From Pannonibacter sp. XCT-53 (GTDB lineage Bacteria; Pseudomonadota; Alphaproteobacteria; Rhizobiales; Stappiaceae): DNA of 64,000 nt. Both the position numbers and the translations under genes were made by a program. The notes beneath the pieces were generated by a model, which saw only the letters and a program-made list of their open reading frames with translations, had not been told where the DNA came from and made no database searches. The number at the start of each line of letters is the position of its first letter. Within the stretch, counting starts at the first letter, position 1. The stretch spans positions 1 through 64,000 of the forward strand of contig NZ_JAABLQ010000001.1 of NCBI RefSeq assembly GCF_009915765.1, read 5' to 3'. Shown in pieces: positions 53,460 to 62,209 of the stretch.

Positions 53460-55048
53460 CCGACGCTCTCCCCGTTGTCGACCGCATTCTGCGACTTGCG
53501 CAGGGATTTGGCATAGGCTGCGCGGAAGCCGCTGCGGTCCTGGGGCGTGTCCTCCCAGATGCCGGCCGCATCGCCATGTCCGACGTCGCCGAAGAAGTCC
53601 TGCATCTTCAGGAACCGCTCCTTGTTGGCGATGGCGCTGGCGATCACGCCCGGCAGCGAGGCCGGACCAGCCGGTCCCATCAACGGCCGTGCGGAGATCA
53701 GGTTGGTGAAGTAGAGGGCCGGCGTTGCCCGCTCCTTCGCCTTCTGCACCACCGGCGTCGTGCCGATGGCCAGATCCGGCGCGAAGGCCGCGAAGGCGCC
53801 CAGATCGTCTTCCAGCGAGGCGCGGAACCGCACCTCGACGCCCCTGGCCATCAGCCACTCGGCATCGTCGGCGTTGTAGGGCGTTCTCGGGCAGGCGGTG
53901 CCGACATAGCGCAGATCGGCGCCGAGTTCGACAAGCAGGCGGCCAACCAGCAGCTCCGAGCCTTCGTAGCCCGAGAGCGTGATGCGGCCGGAGATCCGGT
54001 TGCGTCCGAGCGCGGCCGAAATGGCACCCCGCATCGCATTGCGTGCGGCATCCACCTGCGCCGTCGGCACGTTGCAGGCGTCGCCGATCGCCTTGAGCCA
54101 GGCATCGGTGCCCTCGAGCCCGACCGGCGCGGAGCCGATCACCGGCCGTCCCGCTGCCTGGAACTCGCGGATGCTGGCCGTGTAGAAGGGGTGCAGGGCC
54201 GCCACGGCGGCGCAGTCGAGGGCCGCGTAGAGCGAGCGCCATTCGCGGACGGGAACGCTCGGTCCCGCCGCGAGGCCCATCGGCTCCAGCATGGCGCCGA
54301 TCACGACCGGGTCAGCCGGGAACAGTTCGCCCAGCAGCGTCACGGTCGGCTTGTCGATCCGGCCATCGCGCGGGGGCAGGACCGGCCCTTCCATCGCTTC
54401 CTGCCGGGCATAGGCCAGCATCGCCGCCGACAGCACGTCCTTGGCTTCCGCATGGGTGGGCACGCCGAAGCCCGGCACGTCGATGCCGACGATGCGCACG
54501 CCGTCGATGGCCCGTGGCAGCATCTTGAGCGGCACGCCCGATGCGGTGGGGACACACAGATTGGTCACGATGACGGCATCGAACTTGTCGGGATCCGCCA
54601 TCTGGTGCACGGCCTCGACGATGTCCTCGTAGAGCTTGCCCGTGACCAGCGTTTCCGAATTGAAGGGCACATAGCCGACCGAGCGCTTGGCACCATAGAA
54701 ATGCGAGGTGAAGGTCAGGCCGTAGACGCAGCAGGCCGATCCGGAGAGGATCGTGCCGACCCGCCGCATGCGCAGTCCGACGCGCAGCGAGCCGAAGGCC
54801 GGGCACATGGATTGCGGCTGGTCATGCGGGCCCTTGGGATAATCGGTCTCGTAGCGGTCCATCAGCTCGGCATTGCCGGCTGCCCGGGCGCTTGCCTTCG
54901 ACAGCTCGGTGCCGCCATGACAGCCGGCCTCTGTCGCCGGCCGGTCCAGCCCGACGGCGGGCAGAACCGCTCCGGTCCGCTCCGCAGGGCGGTCGGCTGC
55001 GCCGGGGAGGCCGGCGTCCTGCGCGATATCCTGGCTGAGATGGTCCAT
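53453..55048 (-). CDS. bchY: Chlorophyllide a reductase subunit Y
   Basis: The 531-residue product is the NifD-like subunit that pairs with BchZ. Cysteines near [19 protein letters not shown] and [11 protein letters not shown] fit the cluster-binding positions. The first 60 residues are a variable extension. It lies 16 bp downstream of bchX. Confidence 0.97.
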   Translation of the reverse strand: MDHLSQDIAQDAGLPGAADRPAERTGAVLPAVGLDRPATEAGCHGGTELSKASARAAGNAELMDRYETDYPKGPHDQPQSMCPAFGSLRVGLRMRRVGTILSGSACCVYGLTFTSHFYGAKRSVGYVPFNSETLVTGKLYEDIVEAVHQMADPDKFDAVIVTNLCVPTASGVPLKMLPRAIDGVRIVGIDVPGFGVPTHAEAKDVLSAAMLAYARQEAMEGPVLPPRDGRIDKPTVTLLGELFPADPVVIGAMLEPMGLAAGPSVPVREWRSLYAALDCAAVAALHPFYTASIREFQAAGRPVIGSAPVGLEGTDAWLKAIGDACNVPTAQVDAARNAMRGAISAALGRNRISGRITLSGYEGSELLVGRLLVELGADLRYVGTACPRTPYNADDAEWLMARGVEVRFRASLEDDLGAFAAFAPDLAIGTTPVVQKAKERATPALYFTNLISARPLMGPAGPASLPGVIASAIANKERFLKMQDFFGDVGHGDAAGIWEDTPQDRSGFRAAYAKSLRKSQNAVDNGESVGC

Positions 55049-55064
55049 TGTCCTGTCCGATCCG

Positions 55065-56072
55065 TTAGACGGTGTCGTAAATGACCTCGAGCGAGGGCTT
55101 GGCGGTGGCCCCGGCGGCACACATGTCCTCCGGCGTCGCGGGCGTGAGCTGGTAGTCGGCCCCGGTCTGGCTGGCGTCGAAGAGGCCAAGGAGGCCTTCC
55201 TGGTCGAGGGGTTTCGGCAGGACCGGCGGGGCTTCGGTCAGGTTGATGGCAAGGGCCTCGAACAGCGGACCCCAGACGCCACCGGGCAGGCCGATGATGT
55301 GGTAGTTCGCGCTCTTGCGGCGGATGTCCTCATCCTGCGGGATCGAGGCAAGCACCGGGATGCCGACCTTCTCGGCGAAGGCCTGGGCCTCGCCGGTGCC
55401 GTCGTCCTTGTTGATGACGAGGCCGGCCACGCCGACGTTGCCGCCGAGCTTGCGGAAATACTGCACGGCCGAACAGACGTTGTTGGCCACATAGAGTGAC
55501 TGCAGGTCGTTGGAGCCGACCACCACGACCTTCTGGCACATGTCGCGGGCGATCGGCAGGCCGAAGCCGCCGCAGACCACGTCGCCCAGGAAGTCGAGCA
55601 GGACGAAATCGAAGTCCCAGTCGTGGAAGCCGAGCTTCTCGAGCGTCTCGAAGCCGTGGATGATGCCGCGACCGCCGCAGCCGCGTCCGACTTCCGGCCC
55701 GCCCAGTTCCATGGCGAAGACACCGTCACGCTTGAAGCAGACGTCGGAGATCTTCACGTCGCTGCCGGCGGCCTTGGCGGCCGAGGCGGTCTGGATGATT
55801 GTCGGGCAGGCCCGCCCGCCGAACAGCAGCGAGGTCGTGTCGCTCTTCGGGTCGCAACCGATCAGCAGCACCTTCTTGCCGAGCTGGGCCAGCATGTAGG
55901 AGAGGTTGGCAAGGGTGAAGCTCTTGCCGATGCCGCCCTTGCCGTAGATCGCGATGATTTGGGTCTGCTTGGTCGCCGGGGCCGTTGCAGGCAGCGGCGG
56001 CTCGAGGGCAGCTTCCCGGCGCAGGGCCTCATGCATCCTGTTGCTCGGATCGATGGCGTTTTCCAGGATCAT
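55065..56072 (-). CDS. bchX: Chlorophyllide a reductase ATPase subunit X
   Basis: The 335-residue NifH-like protein drives BchYZ. The P-loop [12 protein letters not shown] is at residues 42-53, and the bridging cysteines lie in GRGCGGRG and GDVVCGGFG. The last 60 residues are a family-typical extension. Its ATG overlaps the bchC stop. Confidence 0.98.
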   Translation of the reverse strand: MILENAIDPSNRMHEALRREAALEPPLPATAPATKQTQIIAIYGKGGIGKSFTLANLSYMLAQLGKKVLLIGCDPKSDTTSLLFGGRACPTIIQTASAAKAAGSDVKISDVCFKRDGVFAMELGGPEVGRGCGGRGIIHGFETLEKLGFHDWDFDFVLLDFLGDVVCGGFGLPIARDMCQKVVVVGSNDLQSLYVANNVCSAVQYFRKLGGNVGVAGLVINKDDGTGEAQAFAEKVGIPVLASIPQDEDIRRKSANYHIIGLPGGVWGPLFEALAINLTEAPPVLPKPLDQEGLLGLFDASQTGADYQLTPATPEDMCAAGATAKPSLEVIYDTV

Positions 56073-57010
56073 GAGGGCTTCCTCCAGTCGATGACCATTT
56101 TCAGGCAGTCCGGATCGGCAAAGGCCGTGCGATAAGCGCGGTCGGCCTCGGCCGGGGCTGCCCGGTGGGTGACCAGCCCCTTGAGCGACAGCCGCCCGGA
56201 AGCGGCAAGGTCCAGAACCGCGCGTGTGTCCTCCGGCCGGAACTCTGCCGCCAGGATGACCGTGATCTCGCGCATGAAGGCGGCCGGAAAGGCGAAGCCG
56301 ACATGGCTGCCATAGAACCCGGCCAGAACAAGCCGGCCGTTGCGGCCGAGGCGCGCGATGGCGGGGTCGAGCGCGGCCTGGTCCCCGCTCGCGTCGATGA
56401 TGCAGCCGCAGCCGCGCCGGACGCCGTCCGCGTCCGGAGACAGGACGTCGTAGCCGTTGGCGCCGCTCAGGCGGGTGGCCCGGGTCTCGAGCACCTGCGG
56501 GGCCTCCTGGCCGAGCGCGAGGGCAATGCGGGCGATCAGCCGCCCCAGGACGCCGTGACCGATCACGATGTCGACCGGGCAGGCGGCCCGCATCAGGGCA
56601 TGGTGGGCCGTGGCGGCCAGGGCGAGCAGCACCCCGTCCTCGGCGTCGAGCCCGGGAACCGGAACGGCCCGCAGGCCCGGCAGCACCAGACGGTCGGCGG
56701 AGGCGCCGAACAGGCCGGCAACCCCCTCGAAGCAGCTGGCGCCGGGCACGAAGACCAGGTCGCCGGTCCGGTGGCCGGAGCGGGGTCCGGCCTCGATGAT
56801 GCGTGCCACCGCCTCGTAGCCCGGCACAAGCGGATAGCCCATGCCCGGGAAGGACGGCATCGTCCCCTCGAACAGCAGCTTTTCGGTGCCGGTGGAGATG
56901 CCGCTCAGCAGGGTCTCGACCACCACATCGGCCGGTGCCGGGCTGGTCAGCGGGAGTCGTCTGACCCCTACCGAGCCAGGCTTCTCGAATACGATTGCCG
57001 TGGTGTTCAT
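56069..57010 (-). CDS. bchC: Bacteriochlorophyllide dehydrogenase BchC
   Basis: The 313-residue MDR-type dehydrogenase oxidises the 3-hydroxyethyl group of bacteriochlorophyllide to acetyl. Visible are LLSGISTGTEKLLFEGTMP near residue 34, FPGMGYPLVPGYEAVARI near 54, and VVIGHGVLGRL-like VIGHGVLGRLIA near 150. It starts the bchCXYZ-puf operon, with GGGAGG before the ATG and two PpsR operators upstream. Confidence 0.96.
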   Translation of the reverse strand: MNTTAIVFEKPGSVGVRRLPLTSPAPADVVVETLLSGISTGTEKLLFEGTMPSFPGMGYPLVPGYEAVARIIEAGPRSGHRTGDLVFVPGASCFEGVAGLFGASADRLVLPGLRAVPVPGLDAEDGVLLALAATAHHALMRAACPVDIVIGHGVLGRLIARIALALGQEAPQVLETRATRLSGANGYDVLSPDADGVRRGCGCIIDASGDQAALDPAIARLGRNGRLVLAGFYGSHVGFAFPAAFMREITVILAAEFRPEDTRAVLDLAASGRLSLKGLVTHRAAPAEADRAYRTAFADPDCLKMVIDWRKPS

Positions 57011-57048
57011 TGCGTGCCTCCCGCACAGGGGTTCGACGCCTCATTGAA

Positions 57049-57092
57049 TGTCATCTTAAATTGACAGTTGATGGTGTCAATTAGAATTTACA
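57049..57092. promoter_or_regulatory. Tandem PpsR operators upstream of bchC
   Basis: Two 18-bp TGT-N12-ACA sites are visible: 57049-57066 (TGTCAT to TTGACA) and 57075-57092 (TGTCAA to TTTACA), 8 bp apart. Tandem sites of this kind allow cooperative PpsR binding. They lie in the crtF-bchC gap, 40-80 bp before bchC. Confidence 0.88.
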
Positions 57093-57116
57093 CTTGTACG
57101 TGGATGTCGCGCCCGC

Positions 57117-58292
57117 CTAACGCGTGGCGAGCACCAGCGTTGCCAGCAGCGGGGCGCTGGTCTGCCGCGTGCGGGCGTTGCGGAAGCCGGCTTCGGTGAC
57201 CAGGCGCCTGATTTCGCTCTCGCTTCTGCAGCGCCCCGACCCCATGGCGAGGAAGTAGAGGCCGAAATAGACGGCGGCGAGCTGGGCGCCCTCGCTGGCG
57301 CCGGCCATCGCCTCCGCCACGACCAGCGTCGCGCCGGGGCGCATGGAGCGGTGCAGGTTCGACAGGATCTGCCGCACGCGGTCGTCGTCGTGGTCGCACA
57401 GGACCCGGACAAGGCTGACGCAGTCGCTCGTGGTGGGAATCGGCGTCGCCACGAAGTCGCCGCCGGCGAGATCGGCCCGGTGGAGCAGGCCAAGCCCGCC
57501 GAGGTGCCGCCGGGCGAGCTCCGCCACGGGGGGCAGGTCGAAGAGCTGCAGCCGCAGACGCGGGTGCCGCGCGGCCGCGGCCGCCAGGAAGGCGCCTTCG
57601 CCGCCGCCGACATCGAGCAGGCCCTCGTAGCGGCCGAAGTCATGGGCATCGAGAATGCAGTCGGACAGCATCGCCTGGCTGGCGCGCATCAGGCGCGAAT
57701 AGGCGGCGGCCGCCTCCGGGTCGAGCGCCGCCACGTCATGGCCGCGGCCATAGGCCCAGTAGGTATTCAGGGCGGTGGCCGGCTGCGGGTCGCGGAAGAG
57801 GGCGGCAGGGTCGGTGAGGTCGCGGTAGAACAGGCTGTGGTGCTCGATCATTGCCGCGATCCCCGGATCGGCGGCGACCACAGCCCCCGCGTCGTCGAGG
57901 ACCCAGTCGTCCGGGCCGGCCCGGCGCACGAGGCCGAGGCGCGCGGCCTGGTCCAGCAGCAGGCGCATCCGTGCGACCGGCAGGCCGCAGTCCCGGGCGA
58001 GGGCCTCGCTGCCGGCCGTTGTATCCTTCAGGCGTGCGAACACGCCGAGCGACAGGCAGGCGCCCAGCACCTGGGAAAAGACGAAGCCGGCGGTGAGCCG
58101 GAACAGGTCATTGGCCCGGCGCTGCGCGATCTTGCGGGTGAACGGCAGGCGCAGCATCCAGCGCCGGAAGCCGGGCGATCCGATCATGCGGTTGCGCCAG
58201 AGGCGCAGGCGTACGGACAGCGGCTGCGGCGCCGCGTCCGCCGGCGGCCAGGGCGGCGCGGCGACGCGCTGCGCCTGCGGGTCGGCGCTCAT
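57117..58292 (-). CDS. crtF: Demethylspheroidene O-methyltransferase
   Basis: The 391-residue SAM enzyme methylates the 1-hydroxy group of demethylspheroidene-type carotenoids. The winged-helix N-terminal part (FSQVLGACLSLGVFARL near residue 70) is followed by the SAM motif LLDVGGGEGAFLAA near 225 and VRVLCDHDDDR near 300. It overlaps crtE by ATGA. Confidence 0.95.
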   Translation of the reverse strand: MSADPQAQRVAAPPWPPADAAPQPLSVRLRLWRNRMIGSPGFRRWMLRLPFTRKIAQRRANDLFRLTAGFVFSQVLGACLSLGVFARLKDTTAGSEALARDCGLPVARMRLLLDQAARLGLVRRAGPDDWVLDDAGAVVAADPGIAAMIEHHSLFYRDLTDPAALFRDPQPATALNTYWAYGRGHDVAALDPEAAAAYSRLMRASQAMLSDCILDAHDFGRYEGLLDVGGGEGAFLAAAAARHPRLRLQLFDLPPVAELARRHLGGLGLLHRADLAGGDFVATPIPTTSDCVSLVRVLCDHDDDRVRQILSNLHRSMRPGATLVVAEAMAGASEGAQLAAVYFGLYFLAMGSGRCRSESEIRRLVTEAGFRNARTRQTSAPLLATLVLATR

Positions 58293-59158
58293 GCCGCGCT
58301 GGCCGCAAGCTTGGCGGGCATCAGCCGCTGGGCCTCCGTGTGGATGATCGCTCGCAGCATGTCCGCACCGTTGCAGTCCGGCACCTGGTCGGCGGCCTGC
58401 TTGACCAGACTGCGCAGTTCCTTGAGGGCGCCCTCGACGCCAAGCTCGGCCACGAGATTGGGGCGTCCGAACAGGGCGTCCTGGCCGGCCGGCTTGCCCA
58501 TGCTCCCGGTTTCGCCAAGGGCGTCATAGAGATCGTCCGCCACCTGGTAGGCGGCCCCGAGGGCGTCGGCCAGCCCGTACCAGTCGAGCGGATTGCCGTT
58601 GGAGGCAATGGCGCCGCTTGACACCGCGCCGGTGAACAGCGAGGCGGTCTTGGCCCGGTGATAGGCGGCGATGTTGATCTTCGGCTCGCTTTCCCAGGCC
58701 TGCCCGGCCACCAGGCCATAGGGGGCGCCGACCGCGTTCGCGACGGTCGAAATGATGCGGGCCGTCAGCTCCGGGGCCTGGGCCGTCTCCCGGGCAACCG
58801 TCTCGAAGGCGGAGACGATCAGCCCGTCGCCCACCAGCAGGGCGATTGCCTCGCCGAACTCGGAGTGGACGGAGGCCTTGCCGCGCCGCGTCGCGGCATT
58901 GTCGAAACAGGGCAGGTCGTCATGCACCAGCGATGCGCAGTGCAGCAGCTCGATCGCCGTCGCGGCCGCGTTGGCGGCCCGCGGATTGCGGTCGCCGCAG
59001 GCCAGCGCCACGGCGAGGCAGATGCGGGGCCGGATGCGCGCGCCGCCGGGGAACACCGCATAGCGCAGGGCCTGAGCCAGTTTCGGCGGGCAGCCATTGG
59101 CCGTGGCATAGCGGATTGCGGTCTGCATCCCGGTTTCGATGCGATCTGACAGATCCAT
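58289..59158 (-). CDS. crtE: Geranylgeranyl diphosphate synthase
   Basis: The 289-residue prenyl transferase makes the C20 precursor for carotenoids and the bacteriochlorophyll tail. Typical motifs are GGARIRPRICLAVALACGD near residue 35, the first acidic motif HDDLPCFDNA near 80, and QVADDLYDALG near 195 as the second. It begins the crtE-crtF leftward unit, divergent from crtD over PpsR-type sites. Confidence 0.96.
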   Translation of the reverse strand: MDLSDRIETGMQTAIRYATANGCPPKLAQALRYAVFPGGARIRPRICLAVALACGDRNPRAANAAATAIELLHCASLVHDDLPCFDNAATRRGKASVHSEFGEAIALLVGDGLIVSAFETVARETAQAPELTARIISTVANAVGAPYGLVAGQAWESEPKINIAAYHRAKTASLFTGAVSSGAIASNGNPLDWYGLADALGAAYQVADDLYDALGETGSMGKPAGQDALFGRPNLVAELGVEGALKELRSLVKQAADQVPDCNGADMLRAIIHTEAQRLMPAKLAASAA

Positions 59159-59185
59159 GTGACCTCTCCCCGTGATTCAGGTGGA

Positions 59186-59227
59186 TGTCCATCCTGATTG
59201 ACGTTAACATGTCAATCAAGATTGACA
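59186..59227. promoter_or_regulatory. PpsR operators between crtE and crtD
   Basis: A perfect site, TGTCAA-TCAAGA-TTGACA, lies at 59210-59227; a near match with ACG in the second half lies at 59186-59203. They lie in the divergent crtE/crtD promoter and could repress both directions. The perfect site overlaps the reading frame of a longer crtD, which argues for the later GTG start. Confidence 0.85.
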
Positions 59228-59265
59228 CATTGCATCCGAATGTCAACGAGCAGGGCGGGGCCGAC

Positions 59266-60945
59266 GTGCAGGAGACAGCCGACGACCGGGTTGTGATCAT
59301 CGGAGCCGGCATGGGCGGGCTGTCGGCGGCGCTGCGCCTGGTCGCCGCCGGCCGGCGCGTGCTGGTGCTGGAGGCCGCGGCCACGCCCGGCGGCAAGCTG
59401 CGGCAGGTCCTGGCCGGCGGGCAGCCGCATGATGCCGGGCCGACCGTGCTGACGATGAAATGGGTGTTCGACGATCTTCTTGCCGCCTTTGGCCGCCGGC
59501 TGGAGGATCTCGTGCCGCTCGAGCAGGCCGATGTCCTTGCCCGCCATTACTGGCCGGACGGCAGCCACCTCGATCTCCATGCCGATGCCGAGGAGACCGG
59601 GCGTGCGGTCGCGTCCTTCGCCAGCCGACGCGAGGCGGAGGGCTTCCGGCGGTTTGCCGCCGACAGCCGCAAGGTCTTCGAGCTGCTGCGCCCGAGCTTC
59701 ATCGAGGCGTCGCGCCCCAATCCGGTCAGCCTGTCCCATCGCATCGGCTGGTCGCGTCCTGCGGACCTGCTGGCCCTGCGTCCCTTTTCCAGCCTGTGGT
59801 CGGCGCTCGGCCAGTACTTTGCCGACCCCCGCCTGCGCCAACTGTTCGGACGCTATGCCACCTATTGCGGCTCCTCGCCGTTCCGCGCGCCGGCAACCCT
59901 GATGCTGGTGGCCCATGTCGAACAGCAGGGCGTGTTCGTCCCGGCCGGCGGCATGCATGCCCTCGCGCGGGCGCTTGCAGATCTGGCGCGCGACGCGGGC
60001 GTCGTCCTGCGCCCCGCGTCACCCGTTGCCCGCATCCTCGCCGATGCGGCCGGAGCGAAGGTGCGGGGCGTGCAGCTGGACACCGGCGAGGTCATTTCCG
60101 CCTCGGCGGTTGTCTACACCGGCGACGTGGCAGCCTTGGGCGCGCTGCTCGGGCGGCCGCGTCAGCCGGCCTCCGCCCGGTCGGAGCGCCGTCGGTCGCT
60201 GTCGGCGCTCGTGGCCTGCGGGCCGGCCCGCGCGGTCGGCGTTCCGCTCGCCCACCACACCGTCTTCTTTTCGGCCGACTATGCGGCGGAGTTCGAGGCG
60301 ATCTTCCGCAAGCGGCGTCCGCCGGCAGATCCCACCGTCTATGTCTGTGCCCTGGATCGCAGCGCCGCCGGCGGCGCGCGCGCCCGGGCTGACGAGGCGG
60401 GGGAGGGCGCGGGTCCGGCTGGCGCGACCGACCTCTTGTCCGGCACCAGCGTGCCCGGGGCGGGGGGCGATGCCCGCGCGTTGCCCCGGCCGGAGCGCAT
60501 CTATTGCCTCATGAACATGCCGGCCGATGCCGACCGGCACCGCTACACGGATCGGGAGCTGGGCGAATGTCTGACCGCAATGGACCACCGGCTGGCGGCG
60601 AATGGCCTGACGCTGGACCGCCGGCCGGAGGCGCTGGTGCTGTCGGGGCCGGACAGTTTCGCGCGGCTGGCCCCGCATACGGGCGGAGCGATCTACGGTC
60701 AGGCCTCGCACGGCTGGATGGCGTCGTTCACGCGCCCGGCGGCCCGGGGGCCGCTGCAGGGGCTCTATCTGGCGGGAGGCAGCGTGCATCCGGGACCCGG
60801 GGTGCCGATGGCGATCCTGTCGGGCAAGCTGGCCGCCCAGTCGCTGATTGCCGACCTGTCCTCGACCGGCCGGTTCCGCCGGGCGGCTATGCCTGGTGGT
60901 ACATCGACGCCACCAGCGACTGCGGACGTTTTGCCCTCACCGTGA
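59266..60945 (+). CDS. crtD: 1-hydroxycarotenoid 3,4-desaturase CrtD
   Basis: The product is a CrtI-family FAD desaturase for 1-hydroxycarotenoids. Motifs are VVIIGAGMGGLSAALRL near the start, GGKLRQVLAGGQPHDAGPTV, FGRYATYCGSSPFRAPA in the middle, and GLYLAGGSVHPGPGVPMAI at the end. GTG at 59266 is chosen because earlier starts (59185, 59209) would place PpsR operators inside the gene. It holds an Ala/Gly-rich insert at about residues 365-405 (60370-60490). The last 27 residues read past the usual end and overlap the CrtC N-terminal coding frame. Confidence 0.92.
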   Translation: MQETADDRVVIIGAGMGGLSAALRLVAAGRRVLVLEAAATPGGKLRQVLAGGQPHDAGPTVLTMKWVFDDLLAAFGRRLEDLVPLEQADVLARHYWPDGSHLDLHADAEETGRAVASFASRREAEGFRRFAADSRKVFELLRPSFIEASRPNPVSLSHRIGWSRPADLLALRPFSSLWSALGQYFADPRLRQLFGRYATYCGSSPFRAPATLMLVAHVEQQGVFVPAGGMHALARALADLARDAGVVLRPASPVARILADAAGAKVRGVQLDTGEVISASAVVYTGDVAALGALLGRPRQPASARSERRRSLSALVACGPARAVGVPLAHHTVFFSADYAAEFEAIFRKRRPPADPTVYVCALDRSAAGGARARADEAGEGAGPAGATDLLSGTSVPGAGGDARALPRPERIYCLMNMPADADRHRYTDRELGECLTAMDHRLAANGLTLDRRPEALVLSGPDSFARLAPHTGGAIYGQASHGWMASFTRPAARGPLQGLYLAGGSVHPGPGVPMAILSGKLAAQSLIADLSSTGRFRRAAMPGGTSTPPATADVLPSP

Positions 60946-61817
60946 TCGTCTTCATCGGCTCGGTGTTCTCGCCCTATTACCACTGGTCCGGCCGTCGCGC
61001 GCCCGAGAATCACGTCGCGGTCAACGTGGCGCTCTACGGCGGTCGCCGGCAGGCCTGGGCGATGACCGAGCGGTCGCGGCAGGCCCTGGCGCGCAAGGCC
61101 GACCGGCTGGTCATCGGGCGCAGCAGTCTGGCAACCTCGGAGACCGGCCTGACGCTGGACTTCGACGAGATCGCCCTGCCCTGGCCGGGACAGCGGCTGT
61201 GGCCGGCCCGGATCCGGGGGCGCCTCACGCTTGTCCCGGCGCTGGCATCGGGGCGCGGCAACGCCCGTTCCTTCGATCTGGACCCCGCCGGCCATCACAT
61301 CTGGATGCCCGTGTTCCCCCGGGCGCGCATCACGGTCGAAAGCGACAGCTTTCCGGAGGGGGGCTGGCAGGGTGAGGCCTACCACGACTTCAACGCCGGG
61401 GACCGGCCGCTGGAAACGGACTTTCTCGGCTGGGACTGGGCGCGTGGCGTGGACGACGCCGGCGTCACGCGCATCGTCTATGACGCCGTGCTGCGCGACG
61501 GAGGGACCCGACGCCTCGGGCTGGTGGCCGGTCCGGCCGGGACCCTCGAGGCCTTTGACCTGCCGGACCGCCAGCCCTTGCCGCGCGGCGGCTGGGGTGT
61601 GCGCGGCGGCATTCCCTGTGACGGGCCGGGCGCGCCCGAACGCCTGCGCAAGCTGGAGGATACGCCCTTCTACACCCGCAGCCTCGTGCGGACGCAGCTG
61701 CAGGGCACGGACGTCAGCATGGTGCACGAGACGCTCGACTGCCGCCGCCTTTCCTCTCCCGTGGTGCGGTTGATGCTGCCCTTCCGCATGCCCCGCGCGC
61801 CCGGTCATGCCGCCTGA
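60942..61817 (+). CDS. crtC: Carotenoid 1,2-hydratase CrtC
   Basis: CrtC adds water to the terminal double bond of neurosporene- or lycopene-type carotenoids. Motifs are FIGSVFSPYYHWSGRRAP near the start, NHVAVNVALYG, WAMTERSR, and FPEGGWQGEAYHDFNAG. The GTG at 60942 overlaps the crtD stop (GTGA). The conserved CrtC N terminus (DRPVPPGGYAWWYIDATSDC) is coded in the same frame just upstream, from 60864, but no ATG, GTG or TTG lies at a suitable place before it. The true start is therefore uncertain. Confidence 0.9.
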   Translation: MIVFIGSVFSPYYHWSGRRAPENHVAVNVALYGGRRQAWAMTERSRQALARKADRLVIGRSSLATSETGLTLDFDEIALPWPGQRLWPARIRGRLTLVPALASGRGNARSFDLDPAGHHIWMPVFPRARITVESDSFPEGGWQGEAYHDFNAGDRPLETDFLGWDWARGVDDAGVTRIVYDAVLRDGGTRRLGLVAGPAGTLEAFDLPDRQPLPRGGWGVRGGIPCDGPGAPERLRKLEDTPFYTRSLVRTQLQGTDVSMVHETLDCRRLSSPVVRLMLPFRMPRAPGHAA

Positions 61818-61870
61818 CCGGGCAGGTACTGCCTGACCGGACAGATGCCGTCGTCCCGCGCAGGTGCGTC

Positions 61871-61919
61871 CCGGGCCTGCCTTTGCCGGGCCTGCCTTTG
61901 CCGGGCCTGCCTTTGCCGG
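61871..61919. repeat. 15-bp tandem repeat after crtC
   Basis: CCGGGCCTGCCTTTG occurs three times perfectly at 61871, 61886 and 61901, with a partial fourth copy. It lies between the converging ends of crtC and the small membrane gene. Confidence 0.9.
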
Positions 61920-61930
61920 GCCCGCCTGTC

Positions 61931-62209
61931 TCAGCCCTGTCGGTCCCGGGTGTCCTGGTTGCGGCCGGGCTGGTCGTGCCTGCTCCCGGTCGGGTCCGGG
62001 CCTGCGGATGACGGAGCGCCGGCGGCGGGGTCCGGGCCGGCGCTGCCGGCGGCCGCAGCCTCGGCGGCGCGGTGCCGGGCGGCGGCCTCGGCCTTGGCCA
62101 GATCCTTCGCCTTCTCCTTCTTCAGGTCGTTGCGCTGCCAGATGTAGAAGGCCACGGCCAGGCCGAACACGAAGGTTGCCTCGATCAGGCCGAAATAGGT
62201 CTCAAGCAT
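61931..62209 (-). CDS. Small membrane protein in the crtI-crtB operon
   Basis: The 92-residue product has one N-terminal membrane helix (ETYFGLIEATFVFGLAVAFYI), then a charged helix (KKEKAKDLAKAEAAA) and an Ala/Pro/Gly-rich tail. A short protein beginning this way is common next to crtB in purple-bacterial clusters; its role is unknown. Its start overlaps the crtB stop by 8 bp. Confidence 0.8.
   Translation of the reverse strand: MLETYFGLIEATFVFGLAVAFYIWQRNDLKKEKAKDLAKAEAAARHRAAEAAAAGSAGPDPAAGAPSSAGPDPTGSRHDQPGRNQDTRDRQG

Noticed and set aside
61871..61919. Possible CRISPR array.
   Set aside because: The 15-bp units are back to back with no spacers; no cas gene is present. The G-rich repeats at 28201 were rejected for the same reason.
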